64,000 nucleotides of DNA. Origin: Rhabditophanes sp. KR3021 (lineage: Eukaryota > Nematoda > Chromadorea > Rhabditida > Alloionematidae). The notes under the pieces are model-generated. The model searched no databases. It worked only from the letters and a program-made list of their open reading frames with translations, and was not told the DNA's origin. Position numbers and translations under genes: made by a program. Each line of letters starts with the position of its first letter. Positions within the stretch are counted from its first letter, which is position 1. This document shows positions 1 through 12,838 of this stretch, piece by piece. Where the stretch lies: positions 4,712,001 to 4,776,000 of the forward strand of contig CAUJLY010000002.1 in NCBI GenBank assembly GCA_963281155.1, given 5' to 3'.

Positions 1-665
1 TTGTATGTGTACATATAATTTAAATAAGTGGAAGATATAAATATATGATTATGTTGTAAAATGACATCTTTGAAAGTTTTATATTCTGGATTTACATACA
101 ACTCATCATAGTAGCTATAAGTAAGAATTATTAATATTGCCAATTAATATCATTCGATTTAACGTATAAAGACATTAGTGATATAATAATGGTAATGAAA
201 TGTTTTTTATAATTTGTTTTTATTTCTATTTAATTTGTTACATTTATTTTTAATTTGTTAATACATTATATAGATATTTAATAAATATCATAATTTGTTA
301 TATGAATAGTATATTTTCATTAATTCTTTTTATATCTCTATTAATTCTTTTTATATCTCTATTATTTGTTTCTATATCGTTATTATATGATTGTTATTTT
401 AATACTATATCATTTTGGCCTATTATTATTTTATTAGAAAGTGATCTAATTAAATCGTACAAGTACATAAAGTAAAGGTTAAATTGTATTAAATAAATGA
501 TTGGTGAATTAAATAGTTAGCGTCATTATTTTGATACGAATGTCCCTATTATTCAGTTAGACGAATGATTTCAGGTCACTAAATCGGTAGTCTCTAAATC
601 AAAGTTATTTGTACATGTTAATACTATTGTACTATTTTGCCACAAATTGTTTTTAAAAACATTTG
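1..665. other. AT-rich flank without a gene
   Basis: No coding region is visible. The DNA is rich in short T and A runs. A 21-base unit beginning ttaattcttt is repeated head-to-tail at 320-340 and 341-361. This may be the upstream or promoter region of the ERG channel gene that begins at 666. Confidence 0.5.
320..361. repeat. Tandem duplication of a 21-base unit
   Basis: Two identical adjacent copies of a 21-base AT-rich unit, seen directly in the sequence. There is no coding content. Confidence 0.85.
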
Positions 666-3600
666 ATGAAGACTGCCGTTTTCGGTGATCATTCCGGCGG
701 TTCAGCTTCCGCCAATTTCACCGGGGCACCCCCTCTCACTTTTACTCCTCCTGCATTATTATCAGCTGGAACAAGTACTAATCATCATGGAAGGAGAAGT
801 GGGTCTAGTGCCGTAATTGGACCTGGACGGATTGTTCAACACCCCCGAAGGCATTCTCGAATGCAAAATGTAAGATTAATAATAACAACCGCACTTTGGA
901 GATATTAAGTCTTCAAAAGCTAAAAATTAAAACAAAATTATAAATAATATAAATATGTCGAGACCAATTAATTTTGATGGGAGGGTTGTATGAAAGTGGG
1001 TAAATAAGGATGACGAAAAATAAGGGAAGGTGTTCATTTTTAAAACATCTGTCATTTTAACAATTTTCTGCAGCTTTTTGCTTTCAGCTTAGTCACATTA
1101 GTATAATTTTAATTGAATTGCCATTTATATATGTGAATATCCACATTGCTTAATATTATTTGCGTATTATTGATATTCTATGTACGAAAATTTGAACCGT
1201 GTTTTTGTTCGTACAACCCCAAATCGAAGCTTTGCCATCTTGGATAGGCCTCTGTTGAAGACGGCTAGTCAATATCAAGAACATAGAATGAAACATCCTG
1301 TTTTGACTGCTTTTTTGTCTAATCAAAATTACATTAAGGTAAATAAGAGAAATATGTAATGAGGTCCAATTCCATCTAAAGATATGATATTTAAAGGAGA
1401 AGTTGAAGTAGAAGTATTATGTAGTTTATACATTTGAGATGACGTATTGTCTATTTAATCTCGGCTTTTTTAATTTAGACAGTAATGCAAACAATTAATG
1501 ATTGTTTGAATGATTTGTTAACATGAAATATATAATAGTATGAAATGATGTGTGTCCAAAAAAGTAACCGTCATGTAATCATTAAACTCAAAAGGGTTTG
1601 TCCACATTAGTAGTACTAGAGAAAAGAATTAATTTTGACAGCTTTGGTTTTGGGTAAAATATTGCCATAACATTATTCAATATTTTTGCCGCTTTTGTTC
1701 TTCCATATTTTTATAAATGAATTTGACAATGTGGTCACAGCTAGCTGTTAATCAAGGAGAAGACGATTTTAGATCTCTTCTGCCTCTGATGACAAAGACA
1801 CCTGCACCATCTTCTAGTCCTAAAGGATCATATTATGCTAATCCATTTTCTACCTTATCAGCAACCCAGAGACGTAATACTTTCATTACTAATAGACAAG
1901 CCAGATTATCATCTAACGCCTCGGCCAAACAGCCTCTTGAAACTGTTTTAGAGGAAGAAGAACATGCTTTTTCGTATGTTTCTGAAGATCGTGATGATGT
2001 TTTTAAAAAACATTCCGCCTCTACTACTCGTAAATCATCCCTTGCCAATTTGAATGATTGTTTTGACAAAAGAGTATGTTACATTTCATTATATTAGGTA
2101 ATACTCAATTTAGGATGCTTTTTCTAGAAACACATATTCCGGAGATAGCCAAGGATCTAAAAATGAGGAAGCATTCGACGACTCAAGTGGTTCATTATTT
2201 CCCTTTAAACATTCTAAACCACCATCTTTAAATAACCACATAAAACAATTAAATGCAAGACATTTTTTTAATGCCGAACATATGCCATTATTAGCATCAC
2301 AATCAACACCAATTAATCGAGAGTTGATATATAGAAAATATTCCTTAAATCCGAGTTTGTTTGCCTCACAAACTGCGGGCTTGAATTTGCCTGCACCCAA
2401 ACTTAGTACGGCGGCCACTGTCGTACGAAGGGCTAGTTTGGCAGTTAGAAGATTGTCAATGGCCATTCCAAATCTGAGTTTGGAACCAATACCTCGTCAT
2501 TCTTCGGTAAAAAATAATGTATTTATTGAAATATGCATAACAAACTCATTAAAAATATATTAAAAACAGATTGCGAAAAAACATTAAGCTTTAATTTTAA
2601 TATTAGTTATTAAAATTGATTATTAAAAATGATTAAACTAAATTATCAACTTGTATAATTATAATTAACTTTATTTAATTGTTTTTTAAAGGTACTCTCA
2701 CTTGGAGCAGACGTACTGCCAGAATATAAGCTCCAGCCAACAAGAATTCATCACTGTACAATTGTTCATTATTCGTTTTTTAAAGCTTTCTGGGATTGGG
2801 TTATTTTGTTATTAGTAATTTATACAGCTGTAATCACACCTTATGTGGCCGCATTTTTGCTGAGAGAAGTAAGTGAAGAAAGAAATTTTACTTCTAACAA
2901 TTTTTAGTTTCAAAATGTAGATCGTTCAAATAGAAGCAAATTCACACAATACTTAGAAATAATAGATTTAATTGTTGATATAATGTTTATCGTTGATATC
3001 ATCATTAATTTCAGGTAAAAGGATGGCAATTTTTTTTATTAACTTTTCAGGACAACGTTTGTTAATGATAACGACGAGGTTGTAAGTCACCCCGGAGATA
3101 TTGCATGGCATTACTTTAAAGGATGGTTTGTAATTGACTTAATTGCTGCAGTACCTTTTGATTTGTTGCTATCTTCAAGTAATAATGACATGACAACATT
3201 AATTGGTCTTTTGAAAACTGCTAGACTGTTAAGATTGGTAGGTCAAAATTATAATAAGACACACTTGTTTCAGGAGTTTTATTAAAAAGTTTAAAAATTA
3301 TAGTGAAAGACATTTAAATATAGTGATGTAAGATAAACACTTCACAATTTATCTTAAATCAACATGCTTATTAGCATCCAAAAAGTCTTGAGAGATTAGC
3401 TCAGCAACCTCGTCGTTTCTTTCAGGGAACATCTGGTAGGCAATTTTAAGAGAGGGATTGTCAGAGTCACTGTTGGTATTCCCATCCCTGAAGTATTCGA
3501 TAAGTATAGCTTCGATATTACCAGCAAGTTCTTCTGTAGCATAAAACTTATACCGAACAATCATTTCTTGGGTAGAATCAAACACTTTTTTCAGGGTCTT

Positions 3601-6600
3601 TTCCTTTTCACCCAGCACCTTATCCAATTCAACTGATTCGTTGTAGTCAAACATGTGGTCTTGCATCCTCGTTTTAATCTTTTATGTAGTCTTGCCTACA
3701 TAGAGAACGTGTTTCTTTACATCTTCAGAAGATAGAAGTTCAGATTGGGCAACGTCTGGACTGATCATGATGTAAACGTCGTACTCTCTTTACCCACATT
3801 CATGTCATCCTGTTCATTCTTAATGGACTCAGCATCTCTATTAGCGTTGAATTCTAAATGCCTTTCATCTACATTTATATTTCGAATGTGCAAAAGTTTT
3901 AAAGAACGGATGGTATACGGTCACTGTAATTCAAATATTTATTAAAAATATAAAAGTAGTGATCCCCAACAAAAAAATTATGTTCAATGCCGATTCTGAT
4001 AACAATTCATTCCAGGTACGTGTTGCTCGTAAATTAGATAGATATTCAGAATATGGTGCGGCAGTATTATTACTATTAATGGCGACATTTGGCTTAATAG
4101 CACATTGGCTGGCATGTATTTGGTATGCCATAGGATCTGCAGAGTTAGCAAACAAAGAAAATACTACATGGCTTCATCATTTAAGTAAACATCTAAATGA
4201 ACCTTATATTTCTACAAATGGAACAGTGCCTGTTGGTGGTCCGAGTTTAAAAAGCAGATATATCACCAGTCTATATTTCACACTGAGTACAATTACTAGG
4301 TAACACAACTTTTCAAAAAAACACATCTCAAGACATTATTAGGGGTTTATTTGCAAAGAAATTCGAAAACAATGGTCTTTATTAAGCTTATTATTTTAAA
4401 TTGTTTAAACGACACCTATCGCTTTTATAGATAATGAAAAAATTAGAGATTTTTATCTATTTGGTCTTATTTTAAAACTATTAAGTCATATTGCATAAGA
4501 CAAAAAGTGAGCTCTTAGAAAGATTCAACATTAGCGAAAGTTTACATGACTGTTTTAAGATAACAACTTACCAGCAAATTAAATCTCGAATAGTCCTTAA
4601 TGATTATTCACCAAGTAATAATATATGTTTTTAGCATCGGATTTGGCAACGTCTCTGCAACAACGGATTCTGAGAAAATATTCACTATCATAACAATGTT
4701 ACTAGGATCACTCATGTGTATGTTTTGCTCTTTGTTAAAATTGATAAAAACCGCAAAAAGGTTGTGGTCATAATATTAAAACTTAAAGTTAAATCTCCAA
4801 TGAAGATTTTTTAATTAATTAAGCATTTTTAATATCAATATTTATTTGATAATTTACAACTGGCTATTGTTATGCTATTGTTCATTTGTAGTAATTTTTT
4901 GTGTCAGCATTTAATTTTCTTAGAAGTGGTGATAAAGAAACTACGTAGACGCTTCATATAATATTTTAGATCTATAGTCTACAAAAACACATAATTTATA
5001 CTATTACATTAATAATTGAAATAGCAAAAATGAGTGAAAATAGATATAGAGGGCAAAGAACTGTTTAAAATCAAGGTTACATTTGTAGTGAGCATTTCAG
5101 AATGCTCAAATTCTATCCTATAAATGTTAGGATTCAAAGAGATTGTGATTACAAACAACTAAATCTAACGACAGTACATTGATATTGGCAGTTCTAAACG
5201 TTAGCAATGAATTATGTTGTACATATATATTTGCTTATGTGTATTGTAATATAAATTTTGAAGTTTGTCTTAATAATTCAAAAGTTAGGGAGTTTGAGAA
5301 GTCTGAAACCGGCATTGATATGAAGCATATAAATTAAAACCAAATCATTAACTGAGTTTAATTAGATGTTACGGAAATTTATAATAAAATTACATTTAGA
5401 TGCCAGTATATTCGGTAACGTATCAGCTATTATTCAACGTCTTTACAGTGGAACGGCAAAATACCACACGGAAATGTCAAGGTAAGCAAAAAAGACGATA
5501 GTATGTTGTAATATATAAACTTTTTAGGCTGAGAGAATTCATACGTTTTCACCAAATTCCCTCACCACTTAGACAACGCTTAGAAGAGTATTTTCAACAT
5601 GCGTGGTCTTATACAAATGGAATTGACATGAATTTGGTACTGAAAGGCTTTCCAGATTGTCTACAGGCTGATATATGCTTGCATTTGAACAGATCATTGC
5701 TTACAAATTGTGCTGCATTTGCCGGATGTTCCGCGGGATGTCTACGTGCTTTGTCAATGCGAATGAGAACAACCCATGCACCCCCTGGAGATACACTAGT
5801 CCACAGAGGAGATATACTGACTGGTTTAAACTTCATCGCACGTGGAAGTGTAGAAATAGTGAAAGATGATATGGTAATGGGCATTTTAGGAAAAGACGAT
5901 ACATTTGGAGAAAATCCACTAATTTATGACGATGTAGGAAAAGCAAGCTGTAGTGTGAGAGCTTTAACATACTGTGACCTGCATAGAATATTGAGGGACG
6001 ACTTATTAGACTGTGTTGAAATGTATCCGGAAATGGGCGAAAGTTTTTGCAAAAACTTGATACTTACATATAATTTAAGAGATGAAGCTCAATCGACGAA
6101 AAAAAAGTTTGATAGAATGAAATTACTGAGAATGAGCAGTAATGGGCAAGGGCAACGAGAAAACGAATGTGAAGATGTTAGAGCTTTCAGAAGTGAGTTA
6201 AGAAATAAAACACCTTCTACTGGCGATGATATGCTTATCTGTCCGACTGAAGAAGAGCACGTGCCAGAACCGTCTCGTCTTGAGCCAATGGCTAGTGTCA
6301 AAAGAAGCCTCCGTGAAATGAGGAGAAGTTCAGGTGAGCAACAAAAAGTATTCATGCATGAAATGTTTTTTTTGTTAGGTGAACAATATAATTTTCCTCC
6401 AACCAATTTTATGTATCCACAAACTAAACCTCTAGATATAATAAACAATGGTAATAAGTATAGCCATCGCACTGCCACTGTATCTGAATCTGTCCCTTTG
6501 CTAAAATACGCCGATGAAGATATTTTGTCAGAAAGAAATTCTGTTTTTTTGGATGACGGTATGACCACTATAATGACCTCTATTTTTGAATGTAAATGTG

Positions 6601-7044
6601 TGTTCAATATATTGTGGGTGTCCATATTTTTGTATTTTTAAATATAATACATAATATATTTACTTTAATAATTGTTTTAGCCATTTCGGAAACAATTAAC
6701 GACGAAAAGAAGATGTCAACAATTTCAAAAAGATTGGATCAAGTCGAAGGGTAATTATTTTAACAATAACCATTATTTGTTTAACAATAATCATTATTTG
6801 CTTAACAGTATTTAATACTTAAGCAACTACTAACTTAACACTTTCTCTAATATTAATATTGTCAAATTTATTTTTCAGGTCAATCTCACATATGCAATCT
6901 AGGATTACAAATGATCTTGAAGAAATCATAAGATTATTACGTTTAACTGGTGCCTTAAATTCTCCGAATGATGTTGCGATATCATCTTCAACAAATTCTA
7001 ATCAAACATCTCCAATTGCAAGTGATTTGCCAACATATTTGTAA
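666..7044 (+). CDS. unc-103: ERG-type (Kv11) voltage-gated potassium channel
   Basis: Orthologue of the ERG/UNC-103 channel, a plasma-membrane tetramer that repolarises excitable cells. Exons: 666-869 or alternatively 1180-1338, then 1741-2073, 2114-2506, 2692-2868, 2908-3014, 3051-3237, 4016-4299, 4635-4717, 5400-5481, 5528-6333, 6379-6591, 6681-6750 and 6879-7044. This gives about 1,034 residues with the first start. The protein shows the [14 protein letters not shown] block before S1, the S2-S3 segment [11 protein letters not shown], the voltage sensor [20 protein letters not shown], the filter SIGFGN, the S6 exit [18 protein letters not shown], and a cyclic-nucleotide-binding homology domain ([19 protein letters not shown]). 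The C-terminus has a short coiled coil. No PAS (eag) domain is visible. The two possible first exons both end in phase 0. An AATAAA lies at 7070-7075. Identity is very secure; the N-terminal exons are less so. Confidence 0.95.
3349..3910 (-). pseudogene. Decayed ORF inside an ERG intron; GIY-YIG-like
   Basis: Lies antisense within the 778-base ERG intron (3238-4015). Read on the minus strand, a coding-like stretch containing [11 protein letters not shown] breaks by a frameshift near 3780. It resumes as [12 protein letters not shown]...VLYVGKTT, hits an in-frame TAA near 3686, and continues in the same frame to 3349 ([12 protein letters not shown]...[10 protein letters not shown]). The spacing of LYVGK, a following basic stretch and a later glutamate in [10 protein letters not shown] recalls GIY-YIG nuclease folds; this is a tentative resemblance. 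Splicing cannot easily remove the stop. It is probably a dead copy of a mobile or repeated gene. Confidence 0.5.
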
Positions 7045-9293
7045 TATATACTTTTTAACGGGTATTTTGAATAAACATTTAACAATTTTTTTACTTTAAA
7101 GTTTACTAATAAATGTAAATATAATAAATTTTAGTATCTAATTAGTTTTTAATATTTAAAGTTTCTGATCAGGTATTTAATAATCAGTTTTAAATAAAGT
7201 GCCTATTTAACCTGCAAACGAAATCGTTTCCATTTTTTGCATATAACCTTAAAATTATATAGTTTTATTACATATAGCTTGTAACTTGCATTATAACTTG
7301 TACTTCAAGCCTATGATTCATCATTTTCGTGTCTGTATATCCAAATTTCTATCAACAAATCAGTCTAAATACATATCGTGTTGTTTATTATTGTTAAAAT
7401 TATATAGTTTTAAATGGTTTTGTAATGGAAAATCATTTACTTACAGTCTGCATCTTTTTTTCATATCTTAAAGCATTATTTGTTAGAGAATATAACGACA
7501 CGGAGATTGGATTTGAAGGTTCAAATTAAAACTGATTAAGATAGTCTATTTGACGATAGTGATATCGAAAAATTTGGATCCATGAAAATATGATTGTCGA
7601 TGGTGTAGGTATCAATACAAGCCTACAAGTGATGAAACCAATTGAATCAACTATTGCCAAGTTTGACATATTTAGCACATACTTTATATACTCGTTTTTT
7701 ATTTTATGATGAATTAATTGAATCTATTATAATTGATGAGCCAAAAACAACTGCCGAAGGAAGGATTAAACAAAAATATTTGATTGTATTTATTTTAGTT
7801 GAGGTGCAAAAAAGTCTTGCTGTAGAAAGCCGGCAGATCAAAGAAGATATTAAGCAATTATGCTTTAAGAAGTAAAAAAAACCAGGAATTCTTTCTTAGA
7901 CCCCATTTATTGACAATTTCTTTAACAACAAAGATAATAGATGAAACTAATTAAAGCCTTACTTTTCGCACCAAAATATTTGAAAAATAACGACGTTACT
8001 AATTATGAAGTAATCAAACTGTATAGAAACAACGATGAGAACAAAAGAATATTCTTGTATTATTTTCCTTCAATAATTACTGAACAACCAAATTGGTTTA
8101 AACCTTAAAATTATTAAAGAATCAAGATAGTGTAAAGCTTAAAATTGTTATCGAAAACAGAATATCACACAAAAGATGATGATAAGATGGATTGAATCTT
8201 CTAAACTCATTCATATTTTACTTCCTTTATCTTCAGCTTATTTCCTTTACATAATGTGTACTATTTTCTTTGATAAACACCTTCAATCCTATTTTGAATT
8301 CCTACAAATCAACAAAAGATGTTTATTATAAAGAATAAGATATATTGTATTATAAATAGAGAGAGACATAAATATGAAACAATAACATCCATATTTCCGT
8401 TAACATTTATAAATGAAGTTGAGTTGTATGATTGGAAGATGAACATACTTAAGTGTCAAAATACATATTGGCTTACAGAGGTTATTTAGATTACCTTAAA
8501 CAATATTGTGTAATATTAATGGACAATACTTTTGAAATGAGATTTAACACAAATTAAAAAAAGGCAATTTAAACTTCGTTTGGTCTTCATGAGTTGAATG
8601 ATGGCCAACTGCGCTTTAACTCAATTGTTATTAATGCGATATCTCTACCTTCTTCCTTATATGTTGATAAAAATTGACAAGAAATACGTTGTTGAATGAT
8701 GCTATTTACGGATTCGATATTTTATTACCACGTATGAGAATTGAACTAGTATGTGTATTAATTTTTATATGTATTTTGATCCATTTAATTATAAACATTT
8801 TTATGATACTCATCATGTTTGCTCAATTTATTAAATGCTTTCTAGCTATTTCAAAAACTAATAAAGAATAAGGCGAATATAAAAAGTCGGCAGTTGTCGA
8901 AATGGGTCAAATGTGAGACCTGAAATGATAATAAAAAGACTAAATAATATTATTTAATTAGAAATTTTATTGCATCCATGTACCACAACATATTAATTAC
9001 TTTCATTAAACAATTCCATCTATTCAATCCATTATTACTTATAATGAGTGACAAATGCTAAGATTCGAAGCTAGCTGATATCACAATCTCTTATAATTAT
9101 CATATCAAATGATATAGACATAATAATTTTGAAACTATTTTTAACTGGTATTTGGAAATAAATGTAAATAAGCAATGCATAATAAAAATTTATTCACATA
9201 ATATTTATTTAAATAACATTACGCATACAATATACAATTATTAGGAATAATAATGAATGTAATACTTTGTTAGTTAGATGTATTACAGTATTC
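7045..9293. other. Intergenic region between convergent ERG and GPCR genes
   Basis: Holds the ERG 3' end (AATAAA at 7070) and no intact gene I can support. Between 7540 and 8108 there are fragments with more coding-like composition than the surroundings, listed separately. The rest is AT-rich with no recognisable RNA gene. Confidence 0.5.
7540..8108 (+). pseudogene. Possible decayed coding fragments
   Basis: Two coding-like pieces in different frames: one around 7642-7875 (DELIESIIIDEPKTT, KSLAVESRQIKED) and a 55-codon open frame at 7941-8108 (EVIKLYRNNDENKRIF, IITEQPNWF). Stops interrupt the frames before and between them. The composition suggests an eroded gene, but no family is recognised. 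It could be chance. Confidence 0.25.
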
Positions 9294-11611
9294 TTATATT
9301 CTTACATTTTTTGGATTGTGTTGTGTAAATGAAACACAACCAAGATCTTTTTTGAAAGTTTGCGATTCTGATGGAGTACATTCAAGAGGCCTTAAGCTGG
9401 CACTCACGGGAAATCTTCTTGACACATCCTTTTTATTGGCATTATTATTACATGTTGAATTGTCTGTTGTAAATTCATTGGACTGTCCAAGACCAAAAGC
9501 TTTCTTGACGTGGGATTTATTGAAGAAAAAGTAAATGAGCGGATTCGACAAACTATTAATATTACCAAACATAACAATGCAAGTTAATAGGGTTCCGTTT
9601 CCAATTTGAATATTGAGCATATCCAAAATATTTACAAAATTGAATGGCGTCCATAAAATAAAGTTGACCAAAACAATTGTCATAGTGAGCTTGACTGTTT
9701 GTAATTTAACTGTTTGCATTCTATTTTCACATTGACTTTTGGCACCATCGCCAGATGTTGATAATGCGCTTGCTCTTCTAGATGTTGATAGAAAATTGGA
9801 TATGAGGGAGTATTTTTTGGCTTCACCCTTCTTAGCACAGTCTGCATGGCTGCTTAATGAACTTCTGCAAAATAGAATATTAAATTAATGACAGTTAATG
9901 AGACTGTTTGTTTCAGTGAAACCTTTTTTGACAAATATCACGAGCACACAATTATTTGTTGTTTTTATCACAAAAAATATTAATTACCTCATGGAATGAC
10001 TGCTTGCTTTTCCTGAATTAAGTAAAGAGCTTGAATAAACCGCATCACAGACATTATAATAAAATAAACCAGCGATGAAGCTTGGTAAAAGCCAGGCTAT
10101 GATATTGAAAAAAAGCACATTCAATTTTTGTTCCCATTGTCTGTTACCCACGACACTACATTCACCAAACTCGTTTGATTCCCAAATAATGAAATTTGGA
10201 ATGGCACATATAAGTGAAAAAATCCAAGCAATTGTGGCATAAATATTTGGTCTTCTGTAAGCCCCTCTTCGGAGATTAACAAATGGCTTGCAAATCACTT
10301 GATAACGGTCGGCTATAAAAATGTAAGAGTTTAACTTGGTTGAAGATAAAAAACTAAATTTCAAAATATTTTATACGTATTAATTATCTTGTAAATTTAA
10401 AAAGAATATTAAATTAAGTGGTAATTAAGAAGGATATCAAATAATATTTAAAAAGGATAGCAAATCGAATAGTGTTAAAAAACTCACCAGAAATTGCAAC
10501 CATCAAAAAAGAACTAGCGTACATGGGAATTAATGAAGCATACTTAATAAGCTGGCAAACAATAGCTGGACCCGGTGTTGCTTCAATAAGCGTTAATACA
10601 GCATTAGGCAATAATGTAATGAACGCAAACAAGAGGTCCGCTGCTGCCATATGCAACATCAGCCCTTGAACTGGAGTAATTCTACGTCTTCGTTGGATTT
10701 TGTTGTTCCTGAATATGACGAAAATCATAGCCAAATTCAAAAAAACCGTGACCAGGATTATGAAAAAATTCTCAGCTATGTAAATCATCCAAGCAGAAGA
10801 ATCCATTACCTCTTCCGTTAGTTCGTAATCGTCGAAAGTTTGTGAAGGCAGAGTAGAAATAGCCAAATTGATATTATTGTTTAAAGCATTTGTATTCATC
10901 TTAGACGGTAACGTAAATGAAGCCAAGCCCGAAATGTTATATTTATTTGATAGCTTTCGGTGTATATAAACCAGCTGGAAGAATAAAAGATAATGATATA
11001 ACAAAAAAATAATAAATATCTATAAATCTTTTACTTTTATGTTATTGCAATTATGTATTTATTTCCGTTTATGAAGAACTAAGTTTCAATTTAAACGGAA
11101 AGTGGATTTTTATGGGAGTAATTAATTAGGGAAGAAAAAATGTGTCAAAATATAAAAAGCTAAATTACCGACAAAGATAAGTTGTTTATTTCTCCTAAGT
11201 TCCAGGTGGAATTTAATGGGTATATAAAAATTCAAATTAAACACTCACTCTATTTGAATAAATAAGGAAAGATATAATCAAGATATTTTAAAATGAATAC
11301 AGTTAAAGTGTTTTGAAAAATGAAATTTTTTTCTCAAATAATAGCAAGCTCGTTAAAGGGCAATACATAATTTATTACACAATATTTTTCTATTGTATTG
11401 AATTCAAAAACAGGGAAACAAATTGAAGATTAAGAAGGAAATTTGAGTCCATGAAATAATAAAAATAATTTTTGAGCTAAAAACTTACTTTATGATACCT
11501 AAATAAAAATGCATCATTTAAGCTAGCTGAACTTCTATGGAAAACACTGTCGGGACTGTTGGGTTCCATTAAGTGGTTGATACCATTATTTTTATAAATA
11601 TCATCCGGCAT
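9294..11611 (-). CDS. Peptide GPCR, vasopressin/oxytocin (nematocin) receptor-like
   Basis: Rhodopsin-class seven-helix receptor. Exons on the minus strand are 11611-11489, 10974-10488, 10312-9988 and 9864-9294, giving 501 residues. TM1 contains FIILVTVFLNLAMIFVIF. TM2 has MLHMAAADLLFAF. The conserved cysteine is in IVCQLIKYASLIPM. TM3 ends ADRYQVICKP in place of the DRY motif. TM6 has ILWTPFNFVNIL and TM7 has SNPLIYFFF (an NPxxY relative: NPLIY). The wording of TM2-TM3 and the TVKLTM...LWTPF block best match vasopressin/oxytocin and related receptors. Third-loop Ser-rich sequence and a Cys-free tail follow. The first exon is inferred: it opens at an ATG just after a TTTTTAG and ends at GTAAGT. 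The exact ligand cannot be read from sequence. Confidence 0.85.
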
Positions 11612-12838
11612 GTTCTAAAAATACGTGGTATAATTATTTGGAAATGCAATCCGTAATTAACCGAAGGAAATATTAAAAGTAAAGATAAATTTGCAAAGGA
11701 ATAAGCAAATATTTTTAATAAGTTCAAACTAGGAGCAATCATCACGCTCTGTGAATAGCAAATTATTCTTTTCGCGGCACATTAATGGAAATATATGGCA
11801 TGATATTGTTTTGATATGGCCATATAAAAAATAATAATTCATATAAATATTCGCATGTTTCATACATTATCCTAATAAAAAGCCAGCTTCTTGGCGAATC
11901 CCCTTCTCCTGGCTGCAGAAAACTTATATAAATATAAAAATACTTTTACGTAAATTGAAGACTACGAAATCGAACATCATAAATTGTTTAGAGTCATTTT
12001 AGACAAAATATGGTACATGGAATCAAATGAGAAACTTATTTTGAAAAAACAAACGTGAAAGTAACTTTTTTACCAAATAAATTATTCATTCCTTTCTAAT
12101 AGAGAATCTATAAAAATGTAATATATCATTATCAAAAATAAGAATATGCCATTTTAAAAAGATGGGATTTGAGAACATACGTAATGTTTTGAATGATTCG
12201 TGATGTCCCAATGAAGAGTCCTCCTACGATCTGAAGATTACGTTCATTTTCATATAGATATAAATACACATATGTACACTTACTTACATTAAGAAGATAC
12301 AATCATCTATAAATTTTTATCTCAAATTAATAAGACAAAAATAAGCATATAGATATGTTTTATATTTCCGAAATGTTTATTAGGAATTAAAGCCACTTTG
12401 CCAACTAAATAAAGTTAGCGGATAATACTAATAAAAGGGTTCGTAAATGCATGATATCGTTTAAAATAAATGCTTATATTGTTAGAGTGTTTTCACAATT
12501 TTTGATAACAGGTGTAAAGCACTTTGTAAAAATTTCACCACTCACGCAACCGACAATCTGGCAAAACAATGCCGTAAAGGATTAAATCCCTTTCCTACCA
12601 GGATTAATCTCATTTATATAAATATGGCAGGAACTGCAAAAAGAACTACAAAACGAAGTACGGATTTGATGTTAACAAAGCAAATCATACAGCACATATA
12701 AATGTGTTCCTCTTCATTCACTCATTAAATGTAATAAAATAAAGGAATTCCAGAGTACATTCAAACATTAGTTTATTTTAACATTAAATTTATATTCACA
12801 TTAATTTATTTTTAGCTTATGTTGCATCAATTTTTAAA
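11612..12838. other. Intergenic, nothing recognised
   Basis: Upstream region of the GPCR gene and downstream region of the ABC transporter gene. Only short chance frames and AT-rich sequence are seen, with no tRNA-like or repeat structure. Confidence 0.45.

Noticed and set aside
8674..8871. 65-codon hydrophobic frame
   Set aside because: Hydrophobic composition is expected from T-rich DNA; isolated, with no exons around it.
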